NCBI GenBank assembly: GCA_900465665.1
Contig: UBJO01000046.1
Location: forward strand, 1 to 64,000
Direction: 5' to 3'
Source: Hyphomicrobiales bacterium
GTDB lineage: Bacteria > Pseudomonadota > Alphaproteobacteria > Rhizobiales > Rhizobiaceae
Length of the DNA: 64,000 bases
Shown: positions 36,293-45,472 of the stretch, in pieces
How the letters are laid out: each line of letters starts with the position of its first letter
Numbering within the stretch: the first letter of the stretch is position 1
Position numbers and translations under genes: made by a program
Notes under the pieces: generated by a model
Databases searched by the model: none
Told to the model about the DNA's origin: nothing
The model's input: only the letters and a program-made list of their open reading frames with translations

Positions 36293-36637
36293 ATGACCGA
36301 TGATCGCAACGAAGACAAGCAGGCAGTCGACCCGCCCCAAGAGACGGTCTCGTTCGCCTCCGACCGGATGACTGTCGCCCGGTTCCGGCAAGCATTTCCC
36401 AATGCGCGGTGGTCAGACACGCTCCAGGCCTGGACGGTTCCCGGCAAGACGGCGCGCAAACGCATCGACCGTTGGCTCGCCTGCGAGGCGGACCGCAGGA
36501 CGCCCTACGAGGAGGACCGCGACCGCGACGCCTACCAGTTCGAGCCCATCCTCAGCCCCTATCTGCAGGTCTACGACCGTGGCTTGCGCGCAGACAACGC
36601 TTCGCAGACAATGAGACCAACAGTTCATCAAGTCTGA
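36293..36637 (+). CDS. Conserved hypothetical protein
   Basis: A 114-residue acidic/basic soluble protein. The middle part (MTVARFRQAFPNARWSDTLQ, AWTVPGKTARKRIDRWLA) resembles proteins that compare a calculated position with HARP-like repeats, then a charged stretch (EEDRDRDAYQFEPILSPYLQ). It starts 35 bases after the esterase stop and may be in the same transcript, though no strong Shine-Dalgarno is seen. Function unknown. Confidence 0.6.
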   Translation: MTDDRNEDKQAVDPPQETVSFASDRMTVARFRQAFPNARWSDTLQAWTVPGKTARKRIDRWLACEADRRTPYEEDRDRDAYQFEPILSPYLQVYDRGLRADNASQTMRPTVHQV

Positions 36638-36685
36638 AGTAACCGTTGCCTGGCGTCTCAGAAATGTGAGATTTCGCTTGCATAA

Positions 36686-36701
36686 GGAACCATATGGTTC
36701 C
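36686..36701. promoter_or_regulatory. Perfect palindrome GGAACCATATGGTTCC, putative TetR operator
   Basis: A 16-base perfect palindrome 12 bases before the tetR start. Its half-sites GGAACC/GGTTCC recur at 37329-37354 after the gene, in front of the MFS gene, which marks it as the operator of this TetR protein. Confidence 0.75.
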
Positions 36702-36712
36702 ATATTGACTCT

Positions 36713-37324
36713 ATGGCAAAGCGCACTGAGACATCACCGTCAGTTGGACGGCCACGCGAATTTGAACTCGATGACGCTGTTCGCAAGGCGATGAGCGTTT
36801 TCTGGGACCGCGGATACCACGATGCATCGCTTCCCGACCTGCTCGAAGGCATGGAGCTTTCGCGAGGGAGCTTCTACAAGGCTTTCGTAGACAAGCGAGG
36901 CGTCTACCTCCGCGCGCTTGATGTCTATATTGAAGACGCCATTCGCAAGACGGGCGAAATCCTGCATGCCAACCCATCGCCCAAATCTGCAATCAAGGAA
37001 GCCTTTTCGCGTCACATTGAAGAGTCCTCTGGCACGGAAGGACTGCGTGGATGCTTTGTCGTGTTGTCGGCTGTCGAAATGCTTCCTGCAGACGACGACG
37101 TCGCCCAACGTATCGCTCGCTTGTTTCGACGTCTGCAGGATCTTTATGCGGCCGCGATTATTCGGGCTCAAGCCCTGGGCGAGATCGATCCTGCGGCAGA
37201 CGAGCGAACACTCGCGAAATTCCTCCTATGCCAGATCCAGGGAATGAGAGTGCTCGGGAAGGCAGGAGCTGATCGCGACGCCACCAAGGCAATGGTCGAC
37301 TTCGCCCTGAAATCGCTTGACTGA
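36713..37324 (+). CDS. TetR/AcrR-family repressor
   Basis: 203 residues. The N-terminal HTH (about 15-65) shows GRPREFELDDAVRKAMSVFW and MELSRGSFYKAFVDKRGVYL with the YKAF recognition signature. The C-terminal ligand domain (about 80-200) has the GLRGCFVVLSAVEM segment typical of the YxaF/QacR-like C-terminal subgroup, whose Cys can sense electrophiles. Matching palindromes on both sides suggest it represses itself and the MFS-SDR genes downstream. Ligand unknown. Confidence 0.92.
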   Translation: MAKRTETSPSVGRPREFELDDAVRKAMSVFWDRGYHDASLPDLLEGMELSRGSFYKAFVDKRGVYLRALDVYIEDAIRKTGEILHANPSPKSAIKEAFSRHIEESSGTEGLRGCFVVLSAVEMLPADDDVAQRIARLFRRLQDLYAAAIIRAQALGEIDPAADERTLAKFLLCQIQGMRVLGKAGADRDATKAMVDFALKSLD

Positions 37325-37328
37325 GCTT

Positions 37329-37354
37329 AATTAGGAACCAAAAGGTTCCTAATT
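37329..37354. promoter_or_regulatory. Second GGAACC-N4-GGTTCC operator
   Basis: AATTAGGAACC / GGTTCCTAATT, eleven-base arms around AAAA, located between tetR and the MFS gene. The same half-sites as at 36686. It lies 55 bases before the MFS start and probably overlaps its promoter. Confidence 0.75.
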
Positions 37355-37409
37355 TCTTGTACTTTCATCGGCTGATCGTTCGGTTCTGCCGATCGACATG
37401 GAGAGACAT

Positions 37410-38861
37410 ATGGACTTTGTCCCCACCCTTGAACAGACCCCTGATCCGCGCAGATGGAGCGCGCTGGCTATCCTGTTGACAGGCGCATTCCTCCCACCAC
37501 TTGATTTCTTCATCGTCAACGTGGCACTTCCTTCCATACGCGAGGACTTCCATGCCTCCGCCTCGACGATGCAACTGATCATCTCCGGCTACGCCACCAC
37601 CTACGCGGTCATGCTCATCACCGGTGGGAGGCTTGGAGACCTATACGGTCGACGAAATGTCTTCCTTGCTGGGATGATGGGGTTTGCTGCCGCATCCGCC
37701 CTTTGCGGCTTCGCCTGGTCTCCACTGGTTCTGGTCGTCGGCCGGGTACTTCAGGGCTTCGCCGCCGCGGTCATGGCGCCGCAGGCTCTGGCGTCGATAA
37801 ACGCAATCTTCCCCGATGGGGAGAAATCAAAGGCGCTGAGCTTCTATGCCCTCACATTCGGGGTGGCGTCGATGGCCGGGCTGTTCCTGGGCGGAGCGCT
37901 GATCGCGCTCAATGTCCTTGGTCTCGGGTGGAGAGCCATATTTCTTATAAATCTCCCAGTGATCGCCGTAGCCGCACCATCCGCGATGGTGATCCTGCGC
38001 GAAACACGCTCAGACCATCCTAGCAGGCTGGATCTGGGGGGCGCCGCGCTGATCGCCGTTGCGCTTTTTGCGCTGATAGCGCCGCTCATCGAGGGGCGCG
38101 AGCAAGGGTGGCCGATCTGGTCACTTTTAATGCTTGCCGCATCACTGCCACTTCTCCTCCTGTTCTGGAAACATGAGCAGAAACTGGAGGCGGCCGGAAG
38201 AGACCCGATCCTGGCACCGCGCCTCTTGCGGGCGCCCGGATTGAAGCGTGGCCTGCTCGCTGCCTTGTTCTTTTACGCCTTTGCAGCATTCTGGCTGACG
38301 TTTTCGGTCTTTCAGCAAGCAGGCCTCGGCCGCACGCCTTTTGAAGCCGGACTAGCAGTGCTTCCCGCAGCCGTCGGCTTCGTCCTCGGCCCCTTCGCGA
38401 GCGGACACATATTCCGGGTCTTTGGCAGATACTCCACTGCCGCGGGCATGTCCCTTGAAGCGGCAGGTCTATTCGGGACGGCGGCTTTGATCTCACTCGA
38501 GGCGTCGACGCTCCTGCCAATCGCATTGTTCTTCGTCGGCGCAGGGCAGGGCATCGCGTTGCCGAATCTTGTTCGTACAGTCGTGCAGCGCGTCGACCCG
38601 ACGCAATCTGGTTTGGCCTCCGGGCTAGTGAATTCGATGCTACAGATCGGCGGAGCCTTGGCGACAGCTCTGATCGGTGGATTGTTCTTCTCGATCCTGG
38701 GTGCGTCCACCGACGCGACATCCATCAGCCACGCCTACTCCATCGCAGCGATAGCCATTGCTGTCTGTCTACTTGTCGCAGCATGGCTTTCCGTCATCCA
38801 CCCAATGAACGACGACGCTCGCCGCCCGAGCGATACACGCCTCGCGGGCAAGACATCGTGA
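37410..38861 (+). CDS. MFS drug-efflux transporter (DHA2/EmrB-QacA type)
   Basis: 483 residues, hydrophobic throughout with about 14 predicted helices. Visible motifs: TGAFLPPLDFFIVNVALPSI near TM1 (motif D1-like), GGRLGDLYGRRNVF (motif A, loop 2-3), VGRVLQGFAAAVMAPQAL. The start at 37410 is used because GGAGAGACAT precedes that ATG; an ATG at 37398 lacks one. It likely exports toxic organic compounds and is probably under the TetR repressor. Followed by an SDR 41 bases downstream. Confidence 0.93.
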   Translation: MDFVPTLEQTPDPRRWSALAILLTGAFLPPLDFFIVNVALPSIREDFHASASTMQLIISGYATTYAVMLITGGRLGDLYGRRNVFLAGMMGFAAASALCGFAWSPLVLVVGRVLQGFAAAVMAPQALASINAIFPDGEKSKALSFYALTFGVASMAGLFLGGALIALNVLGLGWRAIFLINLPVIAVAAPSAMVILRETRSDHPSRLDLGGAALIAVALFALIAPLIEGREQGWPIWSLLMLAASLPLLLLFWKHEQKLEAAGRDPILAPRLLRAPGLKRGLLAALFFYAFAAFWLTFSVFQQAGLGRTPFEAGLAVLPAAVGFVLGPFASGHIFRVFGRYSTAAGMSLEAAGLFGTAALISLEASTLLPIALFFVGAGQGIALPNLVRTVVQRVDPTQSGLASGLVNSMLQIGGALATALIGGLFFSILGASTDATSISHAYSIAAIAIAVCLLVAAWLSVIHPMNDDARRPSDTRLAGKTS

Positions 38862-38902
38862 GAGATACCCTGAAGGTCCAGCATAGATTGAGGGACACAA
38901 CA

Positions 38903-39658
38903 ATGCACAAGACAGATAACACTCCACTCGCCGGTAAGCGAGCGCTCGTAACCGGGGCCGCCCGTGGGATCGGTGCTGCCGTGGCGCTGAAACTTGCCGA
39001 AGATGGCGCCGACGTCGCGATAACTTACGAGACCTCTTCCGAGAAGGCCAATGCCGTTGTCGCCAAGATCCGCGCGGTGGGCCGCAAGGCTATTGCCATT
39101 CAAGCAGACGCCGCGCTCGCCAAATCTGCGACGGCCGCCGTCAAGCAGGCAGCCGAAGAACTTGGCGGGCTCGACATCCTGGTCAACAATGCCGGCGTCC
39201 TGTTTGCAGGCGATTTCTCGACGCAGCCACTGCAAGAGATCGACGCGCAACTGAACGTCAATCTTCGTGGCGTCCTCCTGACTACACAGGCGGCGCTCAG
39301 ATACATCCCAAACGGCGGGCGCATCATCAGCACCGGAAGCAATGCGGGATTGGCGGTTCCCTTTGCCGGCATCGCGGTCTACGCGGCGACGAAGTCAGCA
39401 CTCGAAAGCTTCACGCGTGGTCTTGCGCGTGAGCTCGGGCCTCGGGAGATTACTGTCAATCTGGTTCGCCCTGGCCCGATCGACACCGACATGAACCCTG
39501 CCGATGGCGCTCTCGCCCCCGCTATCCTGCCGAGCTTGTCGATCGGACGCTACGGCCGACCGAGGGAAGTGGCCGAGGCGGTCGCCTTTCTCGCTGGACC
39601 CGGTGCAAGCTACATAACCGGATCCGGCATCCTGGTCGACGGCGGCATAAGCGCCTAG
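38903..39658 (+). CDS. SDR-family oxidoreductase
   Basis: 251 residues, classical SDR. Cofactor motif TGAARGIGAAVALKLAEDGA (NADP(H) likely by the downstream ITYETSSEKA), NNAG at LVNNAG, catalytic Ser in IISTGSNAG, YxxxK in YAATKSALESF, and DGGIS at the C-terminus. The start 38903 is the ATG after AGGGACAC; an in-frame extension inside the MFS gene is rejected. Paralogous to the SDR at 43493. Confidence 0.93.
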   Translation: MHKTDNTPLAGKRALVTGAARGIGAAVALKLAEDGADVAITYETSSEKANAVVAKIRAVGRKAIAIQADAALAKSATAAVKQAAEELGGLDILVNNAGVLFAGDFSTQPLQEIDAQLNVNLRGVLLTTQAALRYIPNGGRIISTGSNAGLAVPFAGIAVYAATKSALESFTRGLARELGPREITVNLVRPGPIDTDMNPADGALAPAILPSLSIGRYGRPREVAEAVAFLAGPGASYITGSGILVDGGISA

Positions 39659-40019
39659 TGCGACTTTGGCAGCGCTACGGGCAGACGCCGACGTGCAAAA
39701 GTCGTCGTCAACGAACCAAAAGAGACAACTGCAGGGCTGATGGATGATGAAGCGGCGGTACCGCTTCGTCAAAGAGCAATCAGAGAGGAGCATCCACATC
39801 GATGGCATATGTCAGCGGTGGCTGTGCTCGCTGGAGCGGTCACTTTCAGCGTTGCTAAGGAGGCAACGACTGCCACGCCGAGACGCTCGAAATGCCGCTG
39901 CGTTGCGTTTCCCGCAACGCCGTGTGTCGTGGTCGACATCTTCTTTGTCGTCGAGGGGTGTGACAGGTTCCGCGAGAAAGACCTGCGACAGGACGGGTCC
40001 GAACCTCGCGGAACAGCAT
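39659..40019. other. Intergenic before the amidohydrolase
   Basis: About 360 bases; frames that extend the amidohydrolase upstream here have no ribosome site and read as non-protein, so I treat it as leader DNA. Nothing else recognised. Confidence 0.45.
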
Positions 40020-41825
40020 ATGATAAAGAAAATACTCATCGCATCCTTTGTGATCGCGTCCATCTCCGTTTGTCGGGCAGAGACGAACCAGGGTTCTCCA
40101 GGGGCCGATCTCATCGTTTTCAACGCAAAGATATTCACCGGAAACGTCGGGCAGCCGGAAGCCTCGGCGATCGCTGTGACGAAGGGACGGATCTATTCGG
40201 TCGGGTCTAATGCAGACATTCTGAGCCTCAAAAACGCCGGTACGAAAGTCATCGACGCGGGTAACCGGCGCCTCATCCCCGGCATCATCGACGCCCACAC
40301 CCATGTGCTTAACGATAGCGGTTTCAACTTCAACATCCGGTGGGATGGCGTGCCGACGCTCACCAGGGCGCTCGCGATGTTAAGTGAGCAAGCCGCGCGT
40401 ACGCCTGACGGACAGTGGGTCAAGGTAATAGGAGGCTGGTCACCCTACCAGTTCACGGAAAACCGCCTTCCCACAATGGAAGAACTTGAACGGGCCGTGC
40501 CCGACAAGCCGTTGATCGTTCAGTATGCCTACAATCAGGCCTTCTTGAACAAGCGGGCGATGGAAAAGCTCGGCGTCGGGACCGATCGGTTTCCAAGATT
40601 GGCCGACACCCAATTCGAACGGGATGGCTCCGGCAGATATACAGGCGTCGTTTTTGGCAACACGTGGACGTTCGTTGCTCTCGAGACCATGGTGCCGCAA
40701 CTCTCCTTCGACGAAGAAGTAAGCTCGTTGACGTCGAGCATCAACGGGTTGAACCGCTTCGGTGTGACCTCGATCATCGATGCTGGCAGCAGGTGGGGAT
40801 ATCCGAAAGCGCAGGCAATGGTTGACGTTCTCTCGCGCGAGAAGCGATTGAATGTGCGCATGCCTTTCATCGTTTTGCAGCTGGGTAGTGGTTCCGGCGT
40901 CAGCATGACGGACTTGCAGCTTGAGGCAATCACCAAGACAGCGCCGATCAGTCCAGGGCAGAATCTGGATCCGTCGCTCGCCCACGGCCACGAGTATCGC
41001 GGCGCAGGCGAGGTCCTCGAGGCCGAAATGCACGATCATGAGAACTTCGAGCGTCCGGCCATGATCATTCCGCCCGAGCAAATGCATCGGCTTGTGGACC
41101 ACGAAATCAGGAAGCTCGTGCAAAGGCGAATGCCGTTCAGAGAGCATATCAGCTACGACGAGAACATCACTCCGTTCCTCGACGCACTGGAAGCGCTCAA
41201 TCGGGAGGTTCCCTTCAATGGATTGCGGTGGAGCCTCGAGCATGCCGAGACGGTCAGTCCGGAAAATATCGAACGGGTGAAGAAGCTCGGCGGAGGGATC
41301 GCGCTGGATCACAAGATGGCGCTTCATGGCGACGCTTTCATCAAGAACCATGGACGAGATCAGGCCCTGCGGACGCCGCGCCTGCGCCAGCTTGTCGATA
41401 GCGGCATTCCGCTTGCAATGAGTACCGATGCATTTCGCGCCGCCACGTTCAATCCTTGGATCGGTGTGAGCTGGATGGTCACCGGGCGGTCGGTGTCTGG
41501 ATCCGAAGTGCTTGCTCCGAAAAACAGGCTCACCCGCGAGGAAGCACTGACACTCTTCACCAAGGGGGGCGCCTGGTTCATGAACACGGAATCGGAGATG
41601 GGATTGATTGCGCCCGGCAATCTCGCTGATTTCGCCATACTGGACCGGGATTACTTCTCGGTTGCGGACGATCAGATCAAATTGGTCTCTTCAGTGCTGA
41701 CCGTCATGGACGGCAGGGTCGTCTTCGGTGCGCAGGACTACGTCGCCCTTTCGCCGACCCTCCCGGCAATTTTGCCTGCCTGGTCGCCGGTCAAGTATTT
41801 CGGAACGTACTACGGCGAGAAATGA
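40020..41825 (+). CDS. Exported amidohydrolase (YtcJ-like)
   Basis: 601 residues. A signal peptide (MIKKILIASFVIASISVCRA) precedes a metal-dependent hydrolase of the amidohydrolase_3 type. Seen: PGIIDAHTHV (HxH metal site), the central HEY/EHISYD region, SLEHAE (His), and ALDHKM; the final Asp in AMSTDAFRAA, then the composite beta sandwich (GLIAPGNLADFAILD). ATG 40020 is chosen since the longer frame lacks protein-like upstream sequence. Substrate unknown; family members cleave amides and N-acyl compounds. Downstream NTF2-like gene 124 bases away. Confidence 0.87.
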   Translation: MIKKILIASFVIASISVCRAETNQGSPGADLIVFNAKIFTGNVGQPEASAIAVTKGRIYSVGSNADILSLKNAGTKVIDAGNRRLIPGIIDAHTHVLNDSGFNFNIRWDGVPTLTRALAMLSEQAARTPDGQWVKVIGGWSPYQFTENRLPTMEELERAVPDKPLIVQYAYNQAFLNKRAMEKLGVGTDRFPRLADTQFERDGSGRYTGVVFGNTWTFVALETMVPQLSFDEEVSSLTSSINGLNRFGVTSIIDAGSRWGYPKAQAMVDVLSREKRLNVRMPFIVLQLGSGSGVSMTDLQLEAITKTAPISPGQNLDPSLAHGHEYRGAGEVLEAEMHDHENFERPAMIIPPEQMHRLVDHEIRKLVQRRMPFREHISYDENITPFLDALEALNREVPFNGLRWSLEHAETVSPENIERVKKLGGGIALDHKMALHGDAFIKNHGRDQALRTPRLRQLVDSGIPLAMSTDAFRAATFNPWIGVSWMVTGRSVSGSEVLAPKNRLTREEALTLFTKGGAWFMNTESEMGLIAPGNLADFAILDRDYFSVADDQIKLVSSVLTVMDGRVVFGAQDYVALSPTLPAILPAWSPVKYFGTYYGEK

Positions 41826-41948
41826 GAGTTCGGATCCTCCAAGAGTTCCTCACCCGGCGGCTGCCGCGCAGGTCATCTACGTCGCATGTTACAAGAACGC
41901 TTACGCCCTGGCATTGCGACACATACTCAACCCACGGAGAAAGACGAT

Positions 41949-42389
41949 ATGATACCCTCACTCAGGCCTTCCAGTGAAGACGAAGCCGCCACCTCGGCGC
42001 GGCAGCAAATCGAAAATGCGCTCGCGCAATACGAAGCCGCCTTGAATGCCTCGGACACGACCGCTGTCGCTAAAATGTTTGTCGCCGACGGCGTGTTCAT
42101 GGCACCGAACAATCCGTCCGTCATAGGCACAGATGCGATCCAAAGGGCGTATGACGGAATATTCGAGACAATAAGCTTTGATACGGAATTGACCGTGGCA
42201 GAGGTCGTGCAGACGGCATCAAACTGGGCGTTCGCGCGTACCAACTCGAAGGGCTTTGTCACCTTCGAAGCTCTCGAACAACGCGTGCCAGACGCAAATC
42301 ACGAGCTGTTCATATTCCAGATGGATGCAAACGATCAGTGGAAAATAGCTCGCTACTCCTTTGCAACAACCAATCCAGTGCCGCGGTGA
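41949..42389 (+). CDS. NTF2-like (SnoaL/DUF4440-type) protein
   Basis: 146 residues of the cystatin-like alpha+beta cone: helix QQIENALAQYEAALNASDTT, then KMFVADGVFMAPNNPSVIGT, WAFARTNSKGFVTF, ELFIFQMDANDQWKIARYSF. Members are isomerases, cyclases or detoxification helpers; no catalytic pair can be assigned. GGAGAAAGACGAT precedes ATG 41949. Likely in the amidohydrolase transcript. Confidence 0.85.
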   Translation: MIPSLRPSSEDEAATSARQQIENALAQYEAALNASDTTAVAKMFVADGVFMAPNNPSVIGTDAIQRAYDGIFETISFDTELTVAEVVQTASNWAFARTNSKGFVTFEALEQRVPDANHELFIFQMDANDQWKIARYSFATTNPVPR

Positions 42390-42456
42390 TTTGGAGTTAC
42401 GCAGTCGACGGCGCCCGAAGTGGCGCCAGCGGCCCTTCCTTGATGTGAGAGCGACA

Positions 42457-43365
42457 TCAGATACTGCCGCTCTCGTCCCAAGGATGCTTGTCATCGCACG
42501 GGCGACCAACATAGTCGATGAGCATCTGTGTGAGGATCTTCACTTTTTCCGTCGGATAGGGACTGGGCGCCCGCACGACAAAGATCCCTGCCGGGGGCAC
42601 GGGGTATCGGTTCATGACAGCGATCAGCGCCCCCGAAGCGATGTGATCTGCAACAAGGGGTTCCGGAAGATAAGCGAGCCCCACCCCCTCCAGGGCGGCT
42701 GCGACAAGTGAGAGCGCATTGTCGGCGATGAAGCGTCCATTGGGGCGCACGGCAATGACATCTTCCCCATCCATGAATTTCCAAATCTCTGCCTCTCGCA
42801 TGGCAACCCGATGGGTCACGATCTCCTGAGGCGTCTTTGGGACACCCTCAGCATCAATGTAGCTCGGGCTGGCTACAAGCTTGCCAACCATGGGTCCGAT
42901 GCGCTTCGCAACGAGATTGGAATCTGGAAGATGTCCCACCCGGATTGCACAGTCGAAGCCTTCTCCTACGAGGTCTACGAAGCGATCAGTGTATGATGAA
43001 ATCACCATGAGCTTCGGATATCGTCGCGCCAGGGAGGCCAGAACCGGAGCGAAATGTGTAGGTCCAAACGATAGCGGAACGGCAATTCTCATTCGCCCCT
43101 GCAAATCGCCTGCCGGCGAAACCGCTTCCCGAGCCATGTCCACCTCGGCGCAGATGCGGGCGGCATACCCTCTAAAGGTCGTCCCGGTTTCGGTGACGAT
43201 CATGCCGCGTGTTGTCCTTGCAAGCAGTTGCGCGCCCAGATCCGCTTCCAACTGGGTAATCCGTCGACTGATTATCGTTTTCGAGATGCCAAGACGGAGC
43301 GCCGCCGCCGAGACCCCGCCCGCCTCAGCAACCTCCAGGAAAATCCTCAGATCTTCTATTTCCAA
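42457..43365 (-). CDS. LysR-family transcriptional regulator
   Basis: 302 residues. The HTH (about 1-60) reads EIEDLRIFLEVAEAGGVSAA and LGISKTIISRRITQLEADLG; the effector domain has the PBP fold (about 90-290). A TTG start at 43365 is preferred: it matches the start of its paralogue (46408-47283) and has AAGGATCC upstream, while the ORF extends further without a ribosome site. It reads away from the SDR gene, so it may control either its left neighbours or the SDR. Confidence 0.88.
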   Translation of the reverse strand: MEIEDLRIFLEVAEAGGVSAAALRLGISKTIISRRITQLEADLGAQLLARTTRGMIVTETGTTFRGYAARICAEVDMAREAVSPAGDLQGRMRIAVPLSFGPTHFAPVLASLARRYPKLMVISSYTDRFVDLVGEGFDCAIRVGHLPDSNLVAKRIGPMVGKLVASPSYIDAEGVPKTPQEIVTHRVAMREAEIWKFMDGEDVIAVRPNGRFIADNALSLVAAALEGVGLAYLPEPLVADHIASGALIAVMNRYPVPPAGIFVVRAPSPYPTEKVKILTQMLIDYVGRPCDDKHPWDESGSI

Positions 43366-43492
43366 GGTGGATCCTTTCTTGACAGGAGACGGCGCAGGTT
43401 CGGGCTTTTTCGGATGCGCTCCTTGGCCCTTTGAGCAATGCGACGAAGGACGGACCGTCGTCCACCAGGGCCGTCCTTGAAATGAAGATGGC

Positions 43493-44233
43493 TCAGGCGA
43501 TCGCGCCGCCATCCGCGGTAAGCGTTGCGCCCGTGATGACGCTTGCAGCCGAGCTTGCCAGGAACACCACGGCATTCGCGATCTCCTTCGGCTCGCCAAA
43601 GCGCCCGAGCGACGTCAGGCTTCGCTGAAAATCTGCTGCCCCGCCATCGGCCGGGTTGGCATCCGTGTCCGTCGCACCAGGCTGCACGAGGTTCACGGTG
43701 ATGCCGCTTGGTCCAAGTTCGCGAGACAGGCCGCGCGTGAAGGACGTCAGGGCTGCCTTCGACATTGCGTACGGCGTGAGCCCCGGGAAGGGCACCCGCT
43801 CACCGAGCGCGGAGCCAATCGTGACGATACGGCCGCCGTCGCTCAGATGCGGGATGACTGCTTTCGCAAACAGCACCGGCGCACGCACGTTGACGTCCAT
43901 CAGGGTTTGATACTCGTCGAGTTCCAGATCGGCGATGTTTCCCGAATGGCCGATCGCTGCGCTATTGACAAGGATGTCGAGCCCGCCCAACGCAGCCACG
44001 GCGGCTTCGACAGCCCGCGCGATCGCCTGCGGATCGGCGCTGTCGGCCTGGATGGCGACGGCTCGACGGCCGCGGCTTTCGACGGACCGGGCAACCGCCG
44101 CAGCCTTCTCGTTAGAATTTTGATAGGTGAACGCCACATCGGCACCATTTTGCGCAAGTGCTTCGACAATGGCCGCTCCGATGCCGCGCGAGCCGCCAGT
44201 TACCAAGGCGCGCTTTCCACTCAAATCAATCAT
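43493..44233 (-). CDS. SDR-family oxidoreductase
   Basis: 246 residues, classical SDR: TGGSRGIGAAIVEALAQNGA, LVNSAAIGH (the NNAG motif reads NSAA), catalytic Ser in VTIGSALGE, YAMSKAALTSFTRGL (YxxxK), TADGGAIA. The start MIDLSGKRALV at 44233 has AGGAACCC upstream. Same architecture and strongly similar to the SDR at 38903. It is upstream of the LysR gene on the same strand and divergent from the quinone oxidoreductase. Confidence 0.92.
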   Translation of the reverse strand: MIDLSGKRALVTGGSRGIGAAIVEALAQNGADVAFTYQNSNEKAAAVARSVESRGRRAVAIQADSADPQAIARAVEAAVAALGGLDILVNSAAIGHSGNIADLELDEYQTLMDVNVRAPVLFAKAVIPHLSDGGRIVTIGSALGERVPFPGLTPYAMSKAALTSFTRGLSRELGPSGITVNLVQPGATDTDANPADGGAADFQRSLTSLGRFGEPKEIANAVVFLASSAASVITGATLTADGGAIA

Positions 44234-44497
44234 AGGATTGGGTTCCTTTCTTCGGAGTCGTGAATTCGGGAGGGCCTCGTCCTTGCGTTTGCTCCCGACG
44301 GATGTCCGCCTATGTCGTGGATCCGTCGTTGCGATTGAAGTGGCGATGAATGCGACAGCCTGTTGCGCGGTGGGGAACGGCGCGCTCCATCCCGCTTGTT
44401 GCAAGTCGCGCAACACATCGTTGCCGATGGCAAACCCTTTCTCGGGATCACGTAAAACCTACATGTCCCTACAAGTTGCTCGAAACATGGAGTGAAG

Positions 44498-45454
44498 ATG
44501 AAGGCCGCCGTCTACGACAATCCAGGACCACCGTCTGTCCTCAAATACGTCGATGTGGCTGATCCGGTCTGCGGGGCGGACGACATCCTCATAAGGGTGG
44601 AAGCGATCTCCATAGAAGGCGGAGATCTGATCAATCGCAGATCGACGGCCCAGGTACCTCGGTGGGTGGTGGGATATGCAGCGGCCGGCACGGTCGTGAG
44701 TGTCGGCAAGGACGTGACCAACCGTGCCGTCGGCGACAAGGTCGCGGCTTTCAGCATGCAGGGATCGCACGCTGAGCTCTGGGCTGTCGCTGCTTCGCGA
44801 ACATGGCTTGTTCCCGCAGGGCTGGAGATCGCAAAGGCGGCCGGCCTACCCATCTCATTCGGCTCGGCCTATCACAGCGTGGTCACCCGAGGCGGTATCG
44901 GCGAGGGCGAAACCGTCCTCATCCACGCCGCGGCCGGAGGCGTAGGGCTCGCGGCAGTACAGCTTGCCAATAAGGCAGGAGCGACGGTCATCGCCGTCTT
45001 AAGTGGGCGCGAAAGGCAGGCGCGTCTGAGCGAACTCGGCGCCACCTTCGTTGTGGACCGAATGCAGCACGACGTCGCACGCGAAGCACGCCGCCTGACC
45101 AATGGGAGAGGCGTCGATCTGGTCATCGACCCGGTCGGCTCCACATTGCAGGCTTCACTTTGTGCGCTCGCACCGGAAGGGCGTCTGGTCTTCCTTGGCA
45201 ACGCCGGCGGCGTAAAGCTCGATGTCGATTTGTGGCAACCAATGCAGAACAATCAGACGCTCCACGGCGTGTTCATGGGATCCATCTTCGAACGGCCATC
45301 TGTGCATGCAACCGTTGACGATCTCCTTGCCGCCGCCGCAGCCGGCAGGATCGAGTTGGTTATCGACCGATCCTTTATGCTCGAAGACGCCGCGCGGGCG
45401 CATCTCTATGCCGAGAGCGCCAAGCCGCTCGGGCGGGTCATCATGGTGCCATGA
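44498..45454 (+). CDS. Zinc-independent quinone oxidoreductase (MDR family)
   Basis: 318 residues starting MKAAVYDNPGPPSVLKY, with GGAG five bases upstream. The GroES-like domain (about 1-120) is followed by the Rossmann domain with IHAAAGGVGLAAVQLANKAG (GxGGxG-like NADPH site) and GRERQARLSELGATFVVD. Structural-zinc cysteines are missing, so a QOR/zeta-crystallin-type NADPH reductase of quinones or enones is likely. Nineteen bases before the YcjY-type hydrolase, so the two are an operon. Confidence 0.92.
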   Translation: MKAAVYDNPGPPSVLKYVDVADPVCGADDILIRVEAISIEGGDLINRRSTAQVPRWVVGYAAAGTVVSVGKDVTNRAVGDKVAAFSMQGSHAELWAVAASRTWLVPAGLEIAKAAGLPISFGSAYHSVVTRGGIGEGETVLIHAAAGGVGLAAVQLANKAGATVIAVLSGRERQARLSELGATFVVDRMQHDVAREARRLTNGRGVDLVIDPVGSTLQASLCALAPEGRLVFLGNAGGVKLDVDLWQPMQNNQTLHGVFMGSIFERPSVHATVDDLLAAAAAGRIELVIDRSFMLEDAARAHLYAESAKPLGRVIMVP

Positions 45455-45472
45455 AATCGGAAGGTCCAACAC

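Noticed and set aside
39744-40019. In-frame upstream extension of the amidohydrolase
   Set aside because: The added 92 residues have no protein-like composition and precede a clear signal peptide beginning at 40020.
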